Shown in pieces: positions 1 through 7,650 of a stretch of DNA of 64,000 nucleotides. This DNA is from Bradyrhizobium sp. CSA112. GTDB lineage: Bacteria > Pseudomonadota > Alphaproteobacteria > Rhizobiales > Xanthobacteraceae. Below the pieces are notes generated by a model. It searched no databases and was not told the origin of the DNA. It was given only the letters and a program-made list of their open reading frames with translations. The first letter of the stretch is position 1; the number at the start of each line of letters is the position of its first letter. Both the position numbers and the translations under genes were made by a program. The stretch is from positions 1-64,000 of the forward strand of contig NZ_JAACFS010000032.1 of assembly GCF_029051645.1 (NCBI RefSeq), read 5' to 3'.

Positions 1-678
1 CGCCCGCCCTTCGTCGAGGTGGCGACAAGCGAGCCGCCACTGCCGCCGCGTTTCGCCTTTGTCCGTTCGCCGGCCTGGACGCATGCCGAGAAGGTGACCA
101 CGGAGGCATTTGCCGAACTGTTGGAAGCGCTGGGCGAGCACGTTTCCGAAGTCGAGATCGGGCAAAGTTTCGACCGTGCCATCGACATGCACCGCACCGT
201 CATGGAAGTGGAGATGGCGCACAACCTGCACCGCGATTTCGAGCGGGGCGGCGATTCCCTGAGCAAGGTGCTGCGCGCCTTGATCGAGCGTGGGCGCAAG
301 ACTCTCGCCGTCGACTACACGCGGGCGCTGGCCGGCAGCGCGACGCTCAACGCGGCGCTCGACGGCGTGTTTGACGAATACGACGCGATTTTGACCCCGG
401 CGGCGCCCGGCCCGGCGCCGCGCGGACTCGACAGCACCGGAAACCCGGCATTCTGCTCGATGTGGACATATCTCGGCACGCCGGCAGTGACGCTGCCGCT
501 GCTGCAGTCAGAAAGCGGCCTGCCCATCGGCGTGCAACTGGTCGGACGCCGCGGCAACGATGCGCGGCTGTTGCGAACGGCCAACTGGCTTGTCAAAACT
601 CTTGGAAAACGCGGCCGCGGCGGCGCCGCGCCTGCGAAGACCGCTGCGGGTCGCGCGAAAACAAGGAGCGGCAGATGA
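1..678 (+). CDS. Amidase signature family protein, C-terminal part (5' end outside window)
   Basis: The reading frame is open from the first base (RPPFVE before the first GTG), so the gene starts upstream and only about 225 C-terminal residues are visible. The segment DEYDAILTPAAPGPAP, the FCSMWTYLGTPAVTLPL stretch and the closing GLPIGVQLVGRRGNDARLL are typical of the C-terminal half of amidase signature (GatA/AtzF-like) hydrolases. The Ser-Ser-Lys catalytic residues would lie in the missing part, so the substrate cannot be judged. The tail is Arg/Ala/Lys rich and extends past the usual end. The stop codon overlaps the start of the next small gene (ATGA). Confidence 0.85.
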   Translation, partial: RPPFVEVATSEPPLPPRFAFVRSPAWTHAEKVTTEAFAELLEALGEHVSEVEIGQSFDRAIDMHRTVMEVEMAHNLHRDFERGGDSLSKVLRALIERGRKTLAVDYTRALAGSATLNAALDGVFDEYDAILTPAAPGPAPRGLDSTGNPAFCSMWTYLGTPAVTLPLLQSESGLPIGVQLVGRRGNDARLLRTANWLVKTLGKRGRGGAAPAKTAAGRAKTRSGR

Positions 679-848
679 CCAACTTCGTCACCGGACTAAT
701 CGGCATTGCGGGCGTCTGCGCGTTTCTCGGCATCATGCTCTGGTGGATCAAGGCGGTGCCGCTGATCATCATCTGCGTATTGGTGATGGCGCTGCTGGTC
801 TACGATTTCTACCAATCGCTGCGCGCCAACGGCAATGGGGCGGGATAG
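675..848 (+). CDS. 57-residue membrane peptide
   Basis: A short gene whose ATG overlaps the amidase stop codon; AAGGAGCGGC just upstream is a good ribosome binding site. The 57-residue product is nearly all hydrophobic, with two probable membrane helices (about residues 5-23 and 26-44) and a short polar tail ending RANGNGAG. The overlap with the amidase suggests translational coupling. I do not recognise a family. It could be an inner-membrane accessory protein; its function is unknown. Confidence 0.6.
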   Translation: MTNFVTGLIGIAGVCAFLGIMLWWIKAVPLIIICVLVMALLVYDFYQSLRANGNGAG

Positions 849-869
849 GTCGCGGCTGCCCGGCGCCTT

Positions 870-1091
870 CTACTGCCCGGCGCTCGCTAGCTTCCGCTGG
901 CAGGCCTTGCTGATCTTGGCGCGGTTCTGCTTCAGGCAGGCCAGAATGACCTGATCGCCATCCTGCATCTGCGCCCGGCAATACCGCGAGACGTCGCGCG
1001 CGCACTCGTCATGCCCCTCTCTTTTTTGCGTTTGTGCCGACACGCTTGAGGCCATCAGGATCAGGGGAATGACGAAAAGGATCTTGGTCAT
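870..1091 (-). CDS. Small secreted four-cysteine protein (GLG1-type Cys-rich repeat)
   Basis: A 73-residue protein with a clear signal peptide (MTKILFVIPLILMASSVSAQ) and a mature part with four cysteines spaced C-x7-C-x13-C-x11-C. The pattern, including Asp after the first Cys and Arg before the second, resembles the cysteine-rich repeat of Golgi GLG1/ESL-1 proteins, which also occurs in small periplasmic proteins of rhizobia. The next gene on the same strand encodes a second protein with nearly the same pattern. Probably periplasmic with two disulfides; role unknown. Confidence 0.7.
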   Translation of the reverse strand: MTKILFVIPLILMASSVSAQTQKREGHDECARDVSRYCRAQMQDGDQVILACLKQNRAKISKACQRKLASAGQ

Positions 1092-1133
1092 TTGTTATGC
1101 CTTCACACCGGAGAAACGCAATCAGCGCGTTCT

Positions 1134-1200
1134 ACAGCGTTTTCGAGAGAGGTGGGAACCGGTTCGCGTCAGGAAAACGCGTCAGAACGGGAATCCAGTG
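1134..1200. repeat. Intergenic repeat, CGGTTCGCG/AAAACGCGTC type
   Basis: The stretch running from AGCGTTTTCGAGAGAGGTGG through ACCGGTTCGCGTC to GAAAACGCGTCAGAAC matches, from memory, a short dispersed repeat common in Bradyrhizobium intergenic DNA. Its ends are partly self-complementary (GCGTTTTC against GAAAACGC). It lies between the two small Cys-rich genes. Confidence 0.55.
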
Positions 1201-1269
1201 CGCCGAAATCCGGGGTGCACGCATTTGTGAACGCTGAAATGGCCCAACCGTTCGCGTTGTGAACGCCGC

Positions 1270-1307
1270 GAAACGAAAAACGCCTGCGTCGCATCGACGC
1301 AAGCGTT
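1270..1307 (-). terminator. Rho-independent terminator of the 93-residue Cys-rich gene
   Basis: Read on the minus strand, AACGCTTGCGTC and GACGCAGGCGTT form a 12-bp stem with one G-T pair and a five-base loop, followed by TTTTTCGTTT. It begins 25 bases after the stop codon at 1332. Confidence 0.75.
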
Positions 1308-1331
1308 CCCGGGAGCCAACGAGTGAGCCGA

Positions 1332-1613
1332 TTAGTGCGCGGCGAGCTTGCCGGACTTCTGCGCCGCGAGATTGCGATCCATCACCCCACGGCAGCCGGC
1401 GCTCAGATCGGCGCGATGCTTGATCATGCAGGCGGTGATCTTCGGGATATTGGGGATTTCGGAGCTGCAGAGGCGGAACGCGTCGCCGGTGCACATCTGC
1501 TGCGCTTCGGCGCTGAAGGCGAAGCTCGCGCTAGACGAAACGGCGGAGAACGAGGCGGCGAAGGTCAGCGCTAAACTGACTTTGCGAACGGTGTTGAAGA
1601 ACAGTGCGGTCAT
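1332..1613 (-). CDS. Small secreted four-cysteine protein, paralogue of the gene at 870-1091
   Basis: A 93-residue protein from the ATG at 1613, chosen because it gives a normal signal peptide (MTALFFNTVRKVSLALTFAA, cleavage probably near residues 30-37); an upstream extension to 1703 would bury it. The mature part has four cysteines spaced C-x7-C-x12-C-x11-C with the same Asp, Arg and Ser positions as the 73-residue neighbour, so the two look like diverged duplicates. Same GLG1-like Cys-rich repeat; probably periplasmic; function unknown. Confidence 0.7.
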   Translation of the reverse strand: MTALFFNTVRKVSLALTFAASFSAVSSSASFAFSAEAQQMCTGDAFRLCSSEIPNIPKITACMIKHRADLSAGCRGVMDRNLAAQKSGKLAAH

Positions 1614-1820
1614 TGTCGGCTCCCATTGGCCCGGCAACGCGGGCCCGTTGATGATGGTGGGAGCATGCGCCTGGGACCCGCCGCCGACTGTGACTGACCT
1701 CACTCAGACATAAGCCCCTCATCTTCTTCGCCTTCCCGGCGCGTGTTCGCGAGACGTTAAGACATTGTTGGCATTAATGGCCCGTTGCGTGTGTTCCCCG
1801 AGTATGTGGAAAGAGTAGCG

Positions 1821-2852
1821 ATGCGTAATGCGTTGGGCCTGATGCTGGCCAGTGTAGTGACGGCGCTGGTGATCACCGGCGTTTGGTTCTGGACCTCCTC
1901 GCCGCAGGCTGCGGCCCCACCTCAAACCGTCGCCGCCCGTGCGGCCGAGCCGCTGCCGGCATCCGCCGCAGCCAGGCCCGCGCTGAAGGACGACGTCGAG
2001 ATCACCGCTTCCCTCACGAAGCCCGCCCCTGCCCCCGCGTCGGTTCCGGCTGCCCAGCCGATGCGATCGGCCTGCGCCAATCCCGACGCACTCGGCGTCA
2101 GCCGCACCGTCGTGATCGACACCACTGGCGGCCCCGGCTTCGGCTTCCTGCAATACAAGCAGTTCGACTTCCTGACCGACAAGGAAGTGGTGCTGACGTT
2201 TGACGACGGCCCGTGGCCGACCACGCCGGCGGTGCTCAAGGCGCTTGCGGACGAATGCACGAAAGCCCTGTTCTTCCCGGTCGGCAAGCACACCACCTAT
2301 CATCCGGAGATTCTGAAGCAGGTCGCGGCCGCCGGCCACACCATCGGCTCGCACACCTGGTCGCACGCCCATCTCGACAGCAAGAAACTGACCGAAGCGC
2401 AGGCCAAGGAAGAGATCGAGAAGGGCTTTAGTGCCGTGAAGATGGCGCTGGGGACCGCGCCTGCGCCGTTCTTCCGCTTCCCGGGGCTTGCGCACACGCA
2501 GCCGGCCCTCGGCTATCTCGCCTCGCGCAACATCTCGATGTTTTCAGTCGATGTTGATTCCAACGACTTCAAATCGTCGGGTCCCGACCAGGTCATCCAG
2601 AACGTCATGACCAAGCTCGACAAGCAGGGCAAGGGCGTCATCCTGATGCACGATCTGCAGAAGAACACGGCAATTGCCTTGCCGACGCTGCTTCGCCGCC
2701 TGAAGGCCGGCGGCTACAAGGTCGTGCAGATGAAGGCCAAGGAGCAGCTCGAAACCCTGGCCGAATATGACGCGATGCTGGTGAAGGACCAGAAGGTGCC
2801 GGCGGTCGCCAGCCGCCCGATCAGCAGCGTGGTGCAGACGGTTTCGCAGTAA
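1821..2852 (+). CDS. Exported polysaccharide deacetylase (NodB/CE4 family)
   Basis: A 343-residue protein. The ATG at 1821 is preferred over an upstream GTG because it starts a signal anchor (MRNALGLMLASVVTALVITG). A Pro/Ala-rich linker follows, then a NodB homology domain: TFDDGP near residue 126 (catalytic base Asp and metal Asp), SHTWSH near 177 (metal His pair), FFRFPGL, VDSNDFK and GVILMHD near the end. All the CE4 motifs are present, so it is probably active as a metal-dependent deacetylase of a cell-wall or surface polysaccharide. The substrate cannot be told. It is transcribed alone and ends at a strong terminator. Confidence 0.9.
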   Translation: MRNALGLMLASVVTALVITGVWFWTSSPQAAAPPQTVAARAAEPLPASAAARPALKDDVEITASLTKPAPAPASVPAAQPMRSACANPDALGVSRTVVIDTTGGPGFGFLQYKQFDFLTDKEVVLTFDDGPWPTTPAVLKALADECTKALFFPVGKHTTYHPEILKQVAAAGHTIGSHTWSHAHLDSKKLTEAQAKEEIEKGFSAVKMALGTAPAPFFRFPGLAHTQPALGYLASRNISMFSVDVDSNDFKSSGPDQVIQNVMTKLDKQGKGVILMHDLQKNTAIALPTLLRRLKAGGYKVVQMKAKEQLETLAEYDAMLVKDQKVPAVASRPISSVVQTVSQ

Positions 2853-2895
2853 GCGCTTTACCGGGGAGCCGACATCGGCTCCGGCGTCGTCAACG

Positions 2896-2941
2896 AAAAA
2901 CGCGCCCGTCGGCTTCAAACCCGGGGGCGCGTTTTGTTTTT
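2896..2941 (+). terminator. Rho-independent terminator after the polysaccharide deacetylase
   Basis: AACGCGCCC (2899-2907) pairs with GGGCGCGTT (2925-2933), followed by TTGTTTTTG. The A-run on the other side may let it also stop the converging gene at 2946-3347. Confidence 0.85.
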
Positions 2942-2945
2942 GCAA

Positions 2946-3347
2946 CTACCAGTAAATGCCGTGCCGGTGCAGTTCACGGACGATGCGCGCTTCGACCCAG
3001 CGGCGCGTGAGGCGCGGCTTCATGGTCCTCGACATTGACGCCATTCTCCGGGCCGCAGGTCTTGCGCGCTCGGCTTTCGACCGCTCAGCCGCGGGCTGCT
3101 CGACCCTTGCAGCCGGCTTGGGGGCCTCGGCCTTCGGTGTTTCGGCCTTGGGTTCAACGACCGCCGGCCGTTCGACATATTTCGGCGCTTCCGCAGCCTG
3201 AGGCGCTTCGGCGGACTTCGATCCTTGGGCAGCCTTCGGCGTGGCAACCGGTGCCGTCTCGCTTACGCCCAGTGAAAGGCTCCGGTCAGCAGCCTGCGCG
3301 GTGGCGGATGCCAAGACGAACCCTGCGATCAGAATGAATTTGCGCAT
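2946..3347 (-). CDS. Secreted Ala/Pro/Lys/Glu-rich low-complexity protein
   Basis: A 133-residue protein from the ATG at 3347, which begins a clean signal peptide (MRKFILIAGFVLASATAQAA). Most of the mature protein is a disordered stretch of repeated EAPK, ETPK and AEAPKP units. It then becomes very basic and ends in a short conserved-looking tail, RIVRELHRHGIYW. No enzyme domain is visible. It could be a periplasmic spacer or nucleic-acid/envelope-associated protein. I do not recognise a named family. Confidence 0.6.
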   Translation of the reverse strand: MRKFILIAGFVLASATAQAADRSLSLGVSETAPVATPKAAQGSKSAEAPQAAEAPKYVERPAVVEPKAETPKAEAPKPAARVEQPAAERSKAERARPAARRMASMSRTMKPRLTRRWVEARIVRELHRHGIYW

Positions 3348-3470
3348 GATAATGTCTCCCCTAATTGGTTGCAGGGAGACTACGACCGGTGGCCGGATTG
3401 TTATGTGAGACAGGTCACGCAAACGCCTTCGCGAACGCAGGCGTTGATTGTTCAGTGGAGTTTGAAAGGC

Positions 3471-3546
3471 TGGTGCCGCAAACAGGACTCGAACCTGTGA
3501 CCCCGTCATTACGAATGACGTGCTCTACCAACTGAGCTATTGCGGC
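3471..3546 (-). tRNA. tRNA-Thr (anticodon CGT)
   Basis: On the minus strand a complete 76-base cloverleaf begins GCCGCAATAGCTCAG. The anticodon stem CGTCA/TGACG encloses the loop TTCGTAA (anticodon CGT, reading ACG), the T arm contains GGTTCGAGTCC, and the acceptor stem closes with TTGCGGC plus an encoded CCA. All seven acceptor pairs are Watson-Crick. Confidence 0.96.
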
Positions 3547-3639
3547 GGACCAAACGCAGCGTCCGGAACGAGCCGGAAACGCCCGCACCTGATATCGGGC
3601 ACGGCCCCGATTGGCAAGAAAAACGCGGGCCTTAAAAAC

Positions 3640-5445
3640 CTAGTTGCCGCCCCAGCGTGACAAAAATCCCCGCCAGCCGCCGGCCTGCGCCTTGGGCTGG
3701 CCGATTTGTTCCGCAAATTCGTCCGCCGGGCCGTCCTCGTCGATTCCGGGGTCGTCAGGCGCCCGGATGATGGGAATCACGGCAGGAATGGGGGCTGGAA
3801 CAGCCTTCGGGATATCCTGCCGCGACCGGAACAAGGGGGCTGGCCGGGCCGGTGCCGGTTCGGCCGGTGCCGGTGACGGAACGGGCGCGGTGGCGCTGGG
3901 GGTGGCGGCTTCGGAGGGAGCTGTCTCGGCGAGGGTCGTCTCAGTCGGGGTCGCTTCGGCGGCGGCAGCCGGCGGCGGAGCATTGTCCTGCGCGGCTGGC
4001 GCCGGGGTGATAGAAGCAGCGGGCGCGGCCGAAGGCGACGGGACGATGGGCGCCGGCTCATGCACGACCGGGGTCGGCGGCTCAAGCACGACGGCGCGGC
4101 GCGGCGTCGCCAGCATGGCTTCCTCGAACGCCGAAGATTCGATCGCGGGTCCCTTGTCGGACGGCAGCGCTGCGACGGGCGTCTGCCACTGGAAGGCATC
4201 CAGCCGCCCCGTGACCGGAGAGACCGGCCGCCAGCGATCGCTGACATAGCCGTCCGCGGTCCAGGCCGGATCGTGCAGTGCGCGCACCGCGCGCAAGGTC
4301 CATGCCCGCGCCCGGCCGCTATCGCCATGCTCGGTGCGTTCGAGCTCCGCCATCAACAGCGCGACCCGCTGCGTAGGAGCTGCGATAAACGGCGCCAGTG
4401 CCTCGCGCGCCTTGGTAAATTCGGACGCGTCGATCGCGGCGCGCGCAATCGCCAGCGCGCCCTCGATGTGGCCGGGCATCTTCGCCGCGAGCGTCTCGAC
4501 CCGCACCAGCCGTTGGCGTGCGGAATCCCCCAACTTCACATGGGCATAGGCGTCCGCAAGATCGGGATGCGGCTGCGCCAGCCACGCGGTCTCGACGAGA
4601 CGCATCGAACGCCGCGTCTGATGCGCCTCGCTTTCGAACTTGCTCGCAAGCACCGCGGCCGGCACCAGCGTCGGCGCCAGCTTGACCGCTTCCATCACGC
4701 TCTCGCGCGCCAGGTCGCGATCGACCTTTTCGAGCTCGAGCGCCCGCGCCGTTAGCAGCACGCCGCGCTGCCTGCGATAGGTCGCCTTGTCGATCAGTCC
4801 GGCCGATTGATTGTTGTCGAGGATCTTCAGCGCACCGGCCCAATCGCCCTTGGCGCAGCAGAAGCCGAGCACGGCATGCGACGCCCATGACGAGGACGGC
4901 GACAGTTTTAGCGCTTCCTCGGCGACCATCACGGCAGCGACGGGATCGTCGGCGCGCTGCGCCTCGATGAACAGGCCGCGCAGGCCGAGCAGCCGCGTGT
5001 CCTCACGCTCGGCCATGGCGCGGAAGGCGCGCTGCGCGCCCTCGCGGTCGCCATCGAGCTGCGCTGATTGCGCATGCAGCAGCAGGGACAGCGGATCATG
5101 CGCCGCATGTTTTCGAGCGGCTTCGGCGTGGATACGGGCGGCGGTGGAATCGCCATGGCCGATCGCGAGCAGTCCTTGCGTAATCGCATGCCGGCCGCGG
5201 GCATGGCGCCGTTCGCGCCGGTTACGCCGGAGACGCTCCGGCGTCAGCCACAGGCCGCGCAGGATCGCCCACGCCATCATGGCCACGACAATCACGATGC
5301 CGAGCGCCAGCATGAACACCGGCAGCGTGGTCTGGATGCGGTAGCCGCCCCATGACAGCACGACATCGCCGGTCTGTTCGGCGACCCAGGCCGCGCCGGC
5401 CGCACCCAGCGCGATCAGCAACAGAAACAGAATGATCCGGACCAT
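3640..5445 (-). CDS. hemY: HemY-type haem-biosynthesis-associated membrane protein
   Basis: A 601-residue protein with two N-terminal membrane helices (about residues 1-20 and 40-63), the HemY N-terminal signature (LSWGGYRIQTTLPVFML, then ERLRRNRRERRHARGRHAI) and a long run of TPR-like helices. The last 170 residues are a Pro/Ala-rich disordered tail ending GGWRGFLSRWGGN, longer than in enterobacterial HemY (about 400 residues). The gene is third in a minus-strand run after hemD and a mitofilin-like gene, with 8 bases before its start, so co-transcription is likely. Proteobacterial HemY is membrane bound and linked to late haem synthesis, but its biochemical role is unsettled; it is not the Bacillus oxidase of the same name. 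Confidence 0.88.
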   Translation of the reverse strand: MVRIILFLLLIALGAAGAAWVAEQTGDVVLSWGGYRIQTTLPVFMLALGIVIVVAMMAWAILRGLWLTPERLRRNRRERRHARGRHAITQGLLAIGHGDSTAARIHAEAARKHAAHDPLSLLLHAQSAQLDGDREGAQRAFRAMAEREDTRLLGLRGLFIEAQRADDPVAAVMVAEEALKLSPSSSWASHAVLGFCCAKGDWAGALKILDNNQSAGLIDKATYRRQRGVLLTARALELEKVDRDLARESVMEAVKLAPTLVPAAVLASKFESEAHQTRRSMRLVETAWLAQPHPDLADAYAHVKLGDSARQRLVRVETLAAKMPGHIEGALAIARAAIDASEFTKAREALAPFIAAPTQRVALLMAELERTEHGDSGRARAWTLRAVRALHDPAWTADGYVSDRWRPVSPVTGRLDAFQWQTPVAALPSDKGPAIESSAFEEAMLATPRRAVVLEPPTPVVHEPAPIVPSPSAAPAASITPAPAAQDNAPPPAAAAEATPTETTLAETAPSEAATPSATAPVPSPAPAEPAPARPAPLFRSRQDIPKAVPAPIPAVIPIIRAPDDPGIDEDGPADEFAEQIGQPKAQAGGWRGFLSRWGGN

Positions 5446-5453
5446 TGAAATCC

Positions 5454-6671
5454 TTATTGCGCCGGTTTGGCGAGCGCGGCCATGGCGTCGGTAGCGAATT
5501 GACGGGATGCGGCCAGTGCGGCGTCGCGCGCATCGGCGCTTTCAAGCCATGATTGCGCCGCGGCGCGATCGGCCGGCTCAAGCGTCTTCAATTCCCGCCG
5601 CGCTTCATTGAAATCGTTTCGCAGCGCCGCTGCCGTCACCCGCGCCACCACCGCGCCGCGATCAGTGCCGGCGGTGTCGGTGCGCTCGATTTTCACCAGT
5701 TTGGCGGCGCCCGCCTGCAGACGCTCGACGATGCCCGTGCCGGTCGTAGCGGTGCTCTGCTGGGCGGCCGGCAACAGCTTCGGCACCAACGCCAGCAGTT
5801 CCGTGCTCAGCTTGCCGGCATTCGGCACGCCCTTCTCTGCAAATTGATCGAGCGGCTTCAGGACGTCCGGATTGGACGCCAGCGCCTTCGTCGCGGCGAG
5901 CGCGGCCGGATAGGGATCGCCGATCCGAACCAGCACATCGAGCAGCGCTCCCGCCACCAGGCGGCGCAGCGGCAGATCGTCGGCAGGTTTGACGTCGGCA
6001 AGCTTGCTGCCTTGCTGCGCGATCTCGGCGTTCTGCGCCCGCATCTGGCTTTCGATTTTCGCAATCCGTTCATCGACCCCCGAGAGATCGACAGACGCGG
6101 CGCCGTCGCCGCGCGGCGCAGTTCTCACCTCATTGATGGCGGATGCCAGCTTCTCGCCTTGCGCGCGCGTCGCGGCGAGTTCGGTGCGCAGCGTGGCGAC
6201 CGATTTTTCCAAGGCGTCGGCGCGCGCGGCAGCGGCGGGATCGGCCGCTGGCTTACCCGCTTTCGACTCCAGGCCCGCAAGGCGCGCGGTGAGACCGTCG
6301 ATGGTGGCATTGAGCTGCGGTGCAGGCGGCGCAGCGGCGGGCTGAATCGCGGGCCAGCCCAGCATCCAGCCGACACCGATCACCAGCGCAGCCGCGACCG
6401 CCCCGGAAACCGGCGCGACGACCCAGGGCGAGACAGGCCGCGGCGCCGGCTCGTCAACCGGAGACTGCGCAGTTGAAGACGCGGCGATCCCGGGCGTCGG
6501 CTCGGCCGTAACCTCAGGCGCGGGCTCAGCCACGGGCTCGGGCGGCGCCTCGGCAGCCGCCCTGGTCTCGCTCGACACTTCGCTCGCGTCGAGGTCGATG
6601 GTCGGCGGCTCGCGCTTCGGCCGGCCCGACTCGGGCAGCGATCCAGTGTCTTCGGGCCTGTCATCGACCAT
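5454..6671 (-). CDS. Mitofilin/Mic60-like inner-membrane protein (COG4223 type)
   Basis: A 405-residue protein. The ATG at 6671 is preferred to the adjacent GTG at 6674. Residues 1-80 are acidic and Pro/Glu rich. One membrane helix follows (about 84-106), then a long helical, probably coiled-coil region (about 115-215), then a conserved C-terminal helical domain with PLRRLVAGALLDVLVRIGDP and DFNEARRELKTLEPADRAA. This architecture and the position between hemD and hemY match alphaproteobacterial mitofilin-domain proteins, the relatives of mitochondrial Mic60 that shape inner-membrane invaginations. It is annotated elsewhere as hypothetical or HemX-like; the family call is from architecture and context. 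Confidence 0.75.
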   Translation of the reverse strand: MVDDRPEDTGSLPESGRPKREPPTIDLDASEVSSETRAAAEAPPEPVAEPAPEVTAEPTPGIAASSTAQSPVDEPAPRPVSPWVVAPVSGAVAAALVIGVGWMLGWPAIQPAAAPPAPQLNATIDGLTARLAGLESKAGKPAADPAAAARADALEKSVATLRTELAATRAQGEKLASAINEVRTAPRGDGAASVDLSGVDERIAKIESQMRAQNAEIAQQGSKLADVKPADDLPLRRLVAGALLDVLVRIGDPYPAALAATKALASNPDVLKPLDQFAEKGVPNAGKLSTELLALVPKLLPAAQQSTATTGTGIVERLQAGAAKLVKIERTDTAGTDRGAVVARVTAAALRNDFNEARRELKTLEPADRAAAQSWLESADARDAALAASRQFATDAMAALAKPAQ

Positions 6672-6728
6672 CACAGCGGTTCCCTCTGGTGGTTAGGTGC
6701 CGGAACTTAGCAGAATCGGGACGTCTTA

Positions 6729-6778
6729 GAGCATGATCCGGCCATGGCGGCACCGGTTTTCCGATAAGACCATGCTCA
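6729..6778. repeat. Dispersed palindromic repeat GAGCATGATCCGG...CCGGTTTTCC...CATGCTC
   Basis: A 50-bp imperfect palindrome with GAGCATGATC at one end and GACCATGCTC at the other and CACCGGTTTTCCG inside. I recognise the type as a very frequent short repeat of Bradyrhizobium and relatives. It lies in the 110-bp gap between hemD and the mitofilin-like gene. Confidence 0.7.
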
Positions 6779-6781
6779 GAC

Positions 6782-7537
6782 TTAAAGATTAGAACCCAAA
6801 CGGGGTTGCAACGCCCGGCCCAGCGCCTCGAACAGGGCATTTTCATCGGGCGAAGCCGCCACCGTCACCTGGGGCGCGCCGGCGTCCCGCAGGACCGCGG
6901 CGACGGCCGCCGAAATGCAGCATTGCGGCAGCGCCAGCGCCGAGATTTCGACGCCACCGGAACGCGCCGCTTCCAGGAATGCCCGCGCGCTGCGCCGCGA
7001 GTAATGCAGCACGGCCTCGACCTCATGCGCCACGAAAGCGTCACATACGTCCCGTGGCAGGCTGGGCGCAGGCACCATCCGATAGGTGGTGCGCGTCACC
7101 ACCGCAAAACCGTTCTCGCCGAGTTCGTTTCCCAGGTCGCGCGCGAGATCCGCGCCGGCAAGGTACAGCAGCGGATTGGTTTTCTTCAGTTGCTTCGACT
7201 TCGCGCTGGCCAGCACCAGATCGCGCAACGCGCCGGCGTCACCCTTTGACGCAATCACCTCGCCAAAGCAGGCATCGCGCGCCGCCGCCGCGGTGTTCTC
7301 TCCGACCGCGAACACCGGCAGTTTGAGAAGCCGGCTGTCGGCAAGGTAGGGCGCGACGGCACGCAGCGCATTGGCGCTGGTGACGATGACGGCGCCGTAG
7401 GTCGCATCCGCATCGTCCTGGAACGGGACCGGCTCGAACCGCAGCATCGGCGCGCGCAGCACGTCGAACCCCCGCGCGCGGAGGGCCTCGGCCGTCGTCT
7501 CATCATCCGGATGCGGGCGCGTGACGAGAACGGCCAT
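6782..7537 (-). CDS. hemD: Uroporphyrinogen-III synthase
   Basis: A 251-residue protein that should close and rearrange hydroxymethylbilane to uroporphyrinogen III in the cytoplasm. Family features seen are the N-terminal VLVTRPHPDDETTAEALRARG, AVIVTSANALRA, the linker PVFAVGENTAAAARD, and VEAVLHYSRRSARAFLEA in the second lobe. Length is normal for HemD. It is first in the hemD / mitofilin-like / hemY run and is divergent from tsaD across a 113-bp promoter region. Confidence 0.92.
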   Translation of the reverse strand: MAVLVTRPHPDDETTAEALRARGFDVLRAPMLRFEPVPFQDDADATYGAVIVTSANALRAVAPYLADSRLLKLPVFAVGENTAAAARDACFGEVIASKGDAGALRDLVLASAKSKQLKKTNPLLYLAGADLARDLGNELGENGFAVVTRTTYRMVPAPSLPRDVCDAFVAHEVEAVLHYSRRSARAFLEAARSGGVEISALALPQCCISAAVAAVLRDAGAPQVTVAASPDENALFEALGRALQPRLGSNL

Positions 7538-7650
7538 ATTTCAGATCTCCCCAAGGCGATTTCGGTAGTCACGAGCGATTGCACGTTGCGACCTCGTAGT
7601 GCTACCCGGTTACGGAAGCGTTGTTTTTTGCGATAGCGCAAGGGAACAAA

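Noticed and set aside
3421..3470. Possible terminator of tRNA-Thr (AACGCC...GGCGTT)
   Set aside because: Six-base arms with a long loop and no T-run on the minus strand; too weak to list as a terminator.
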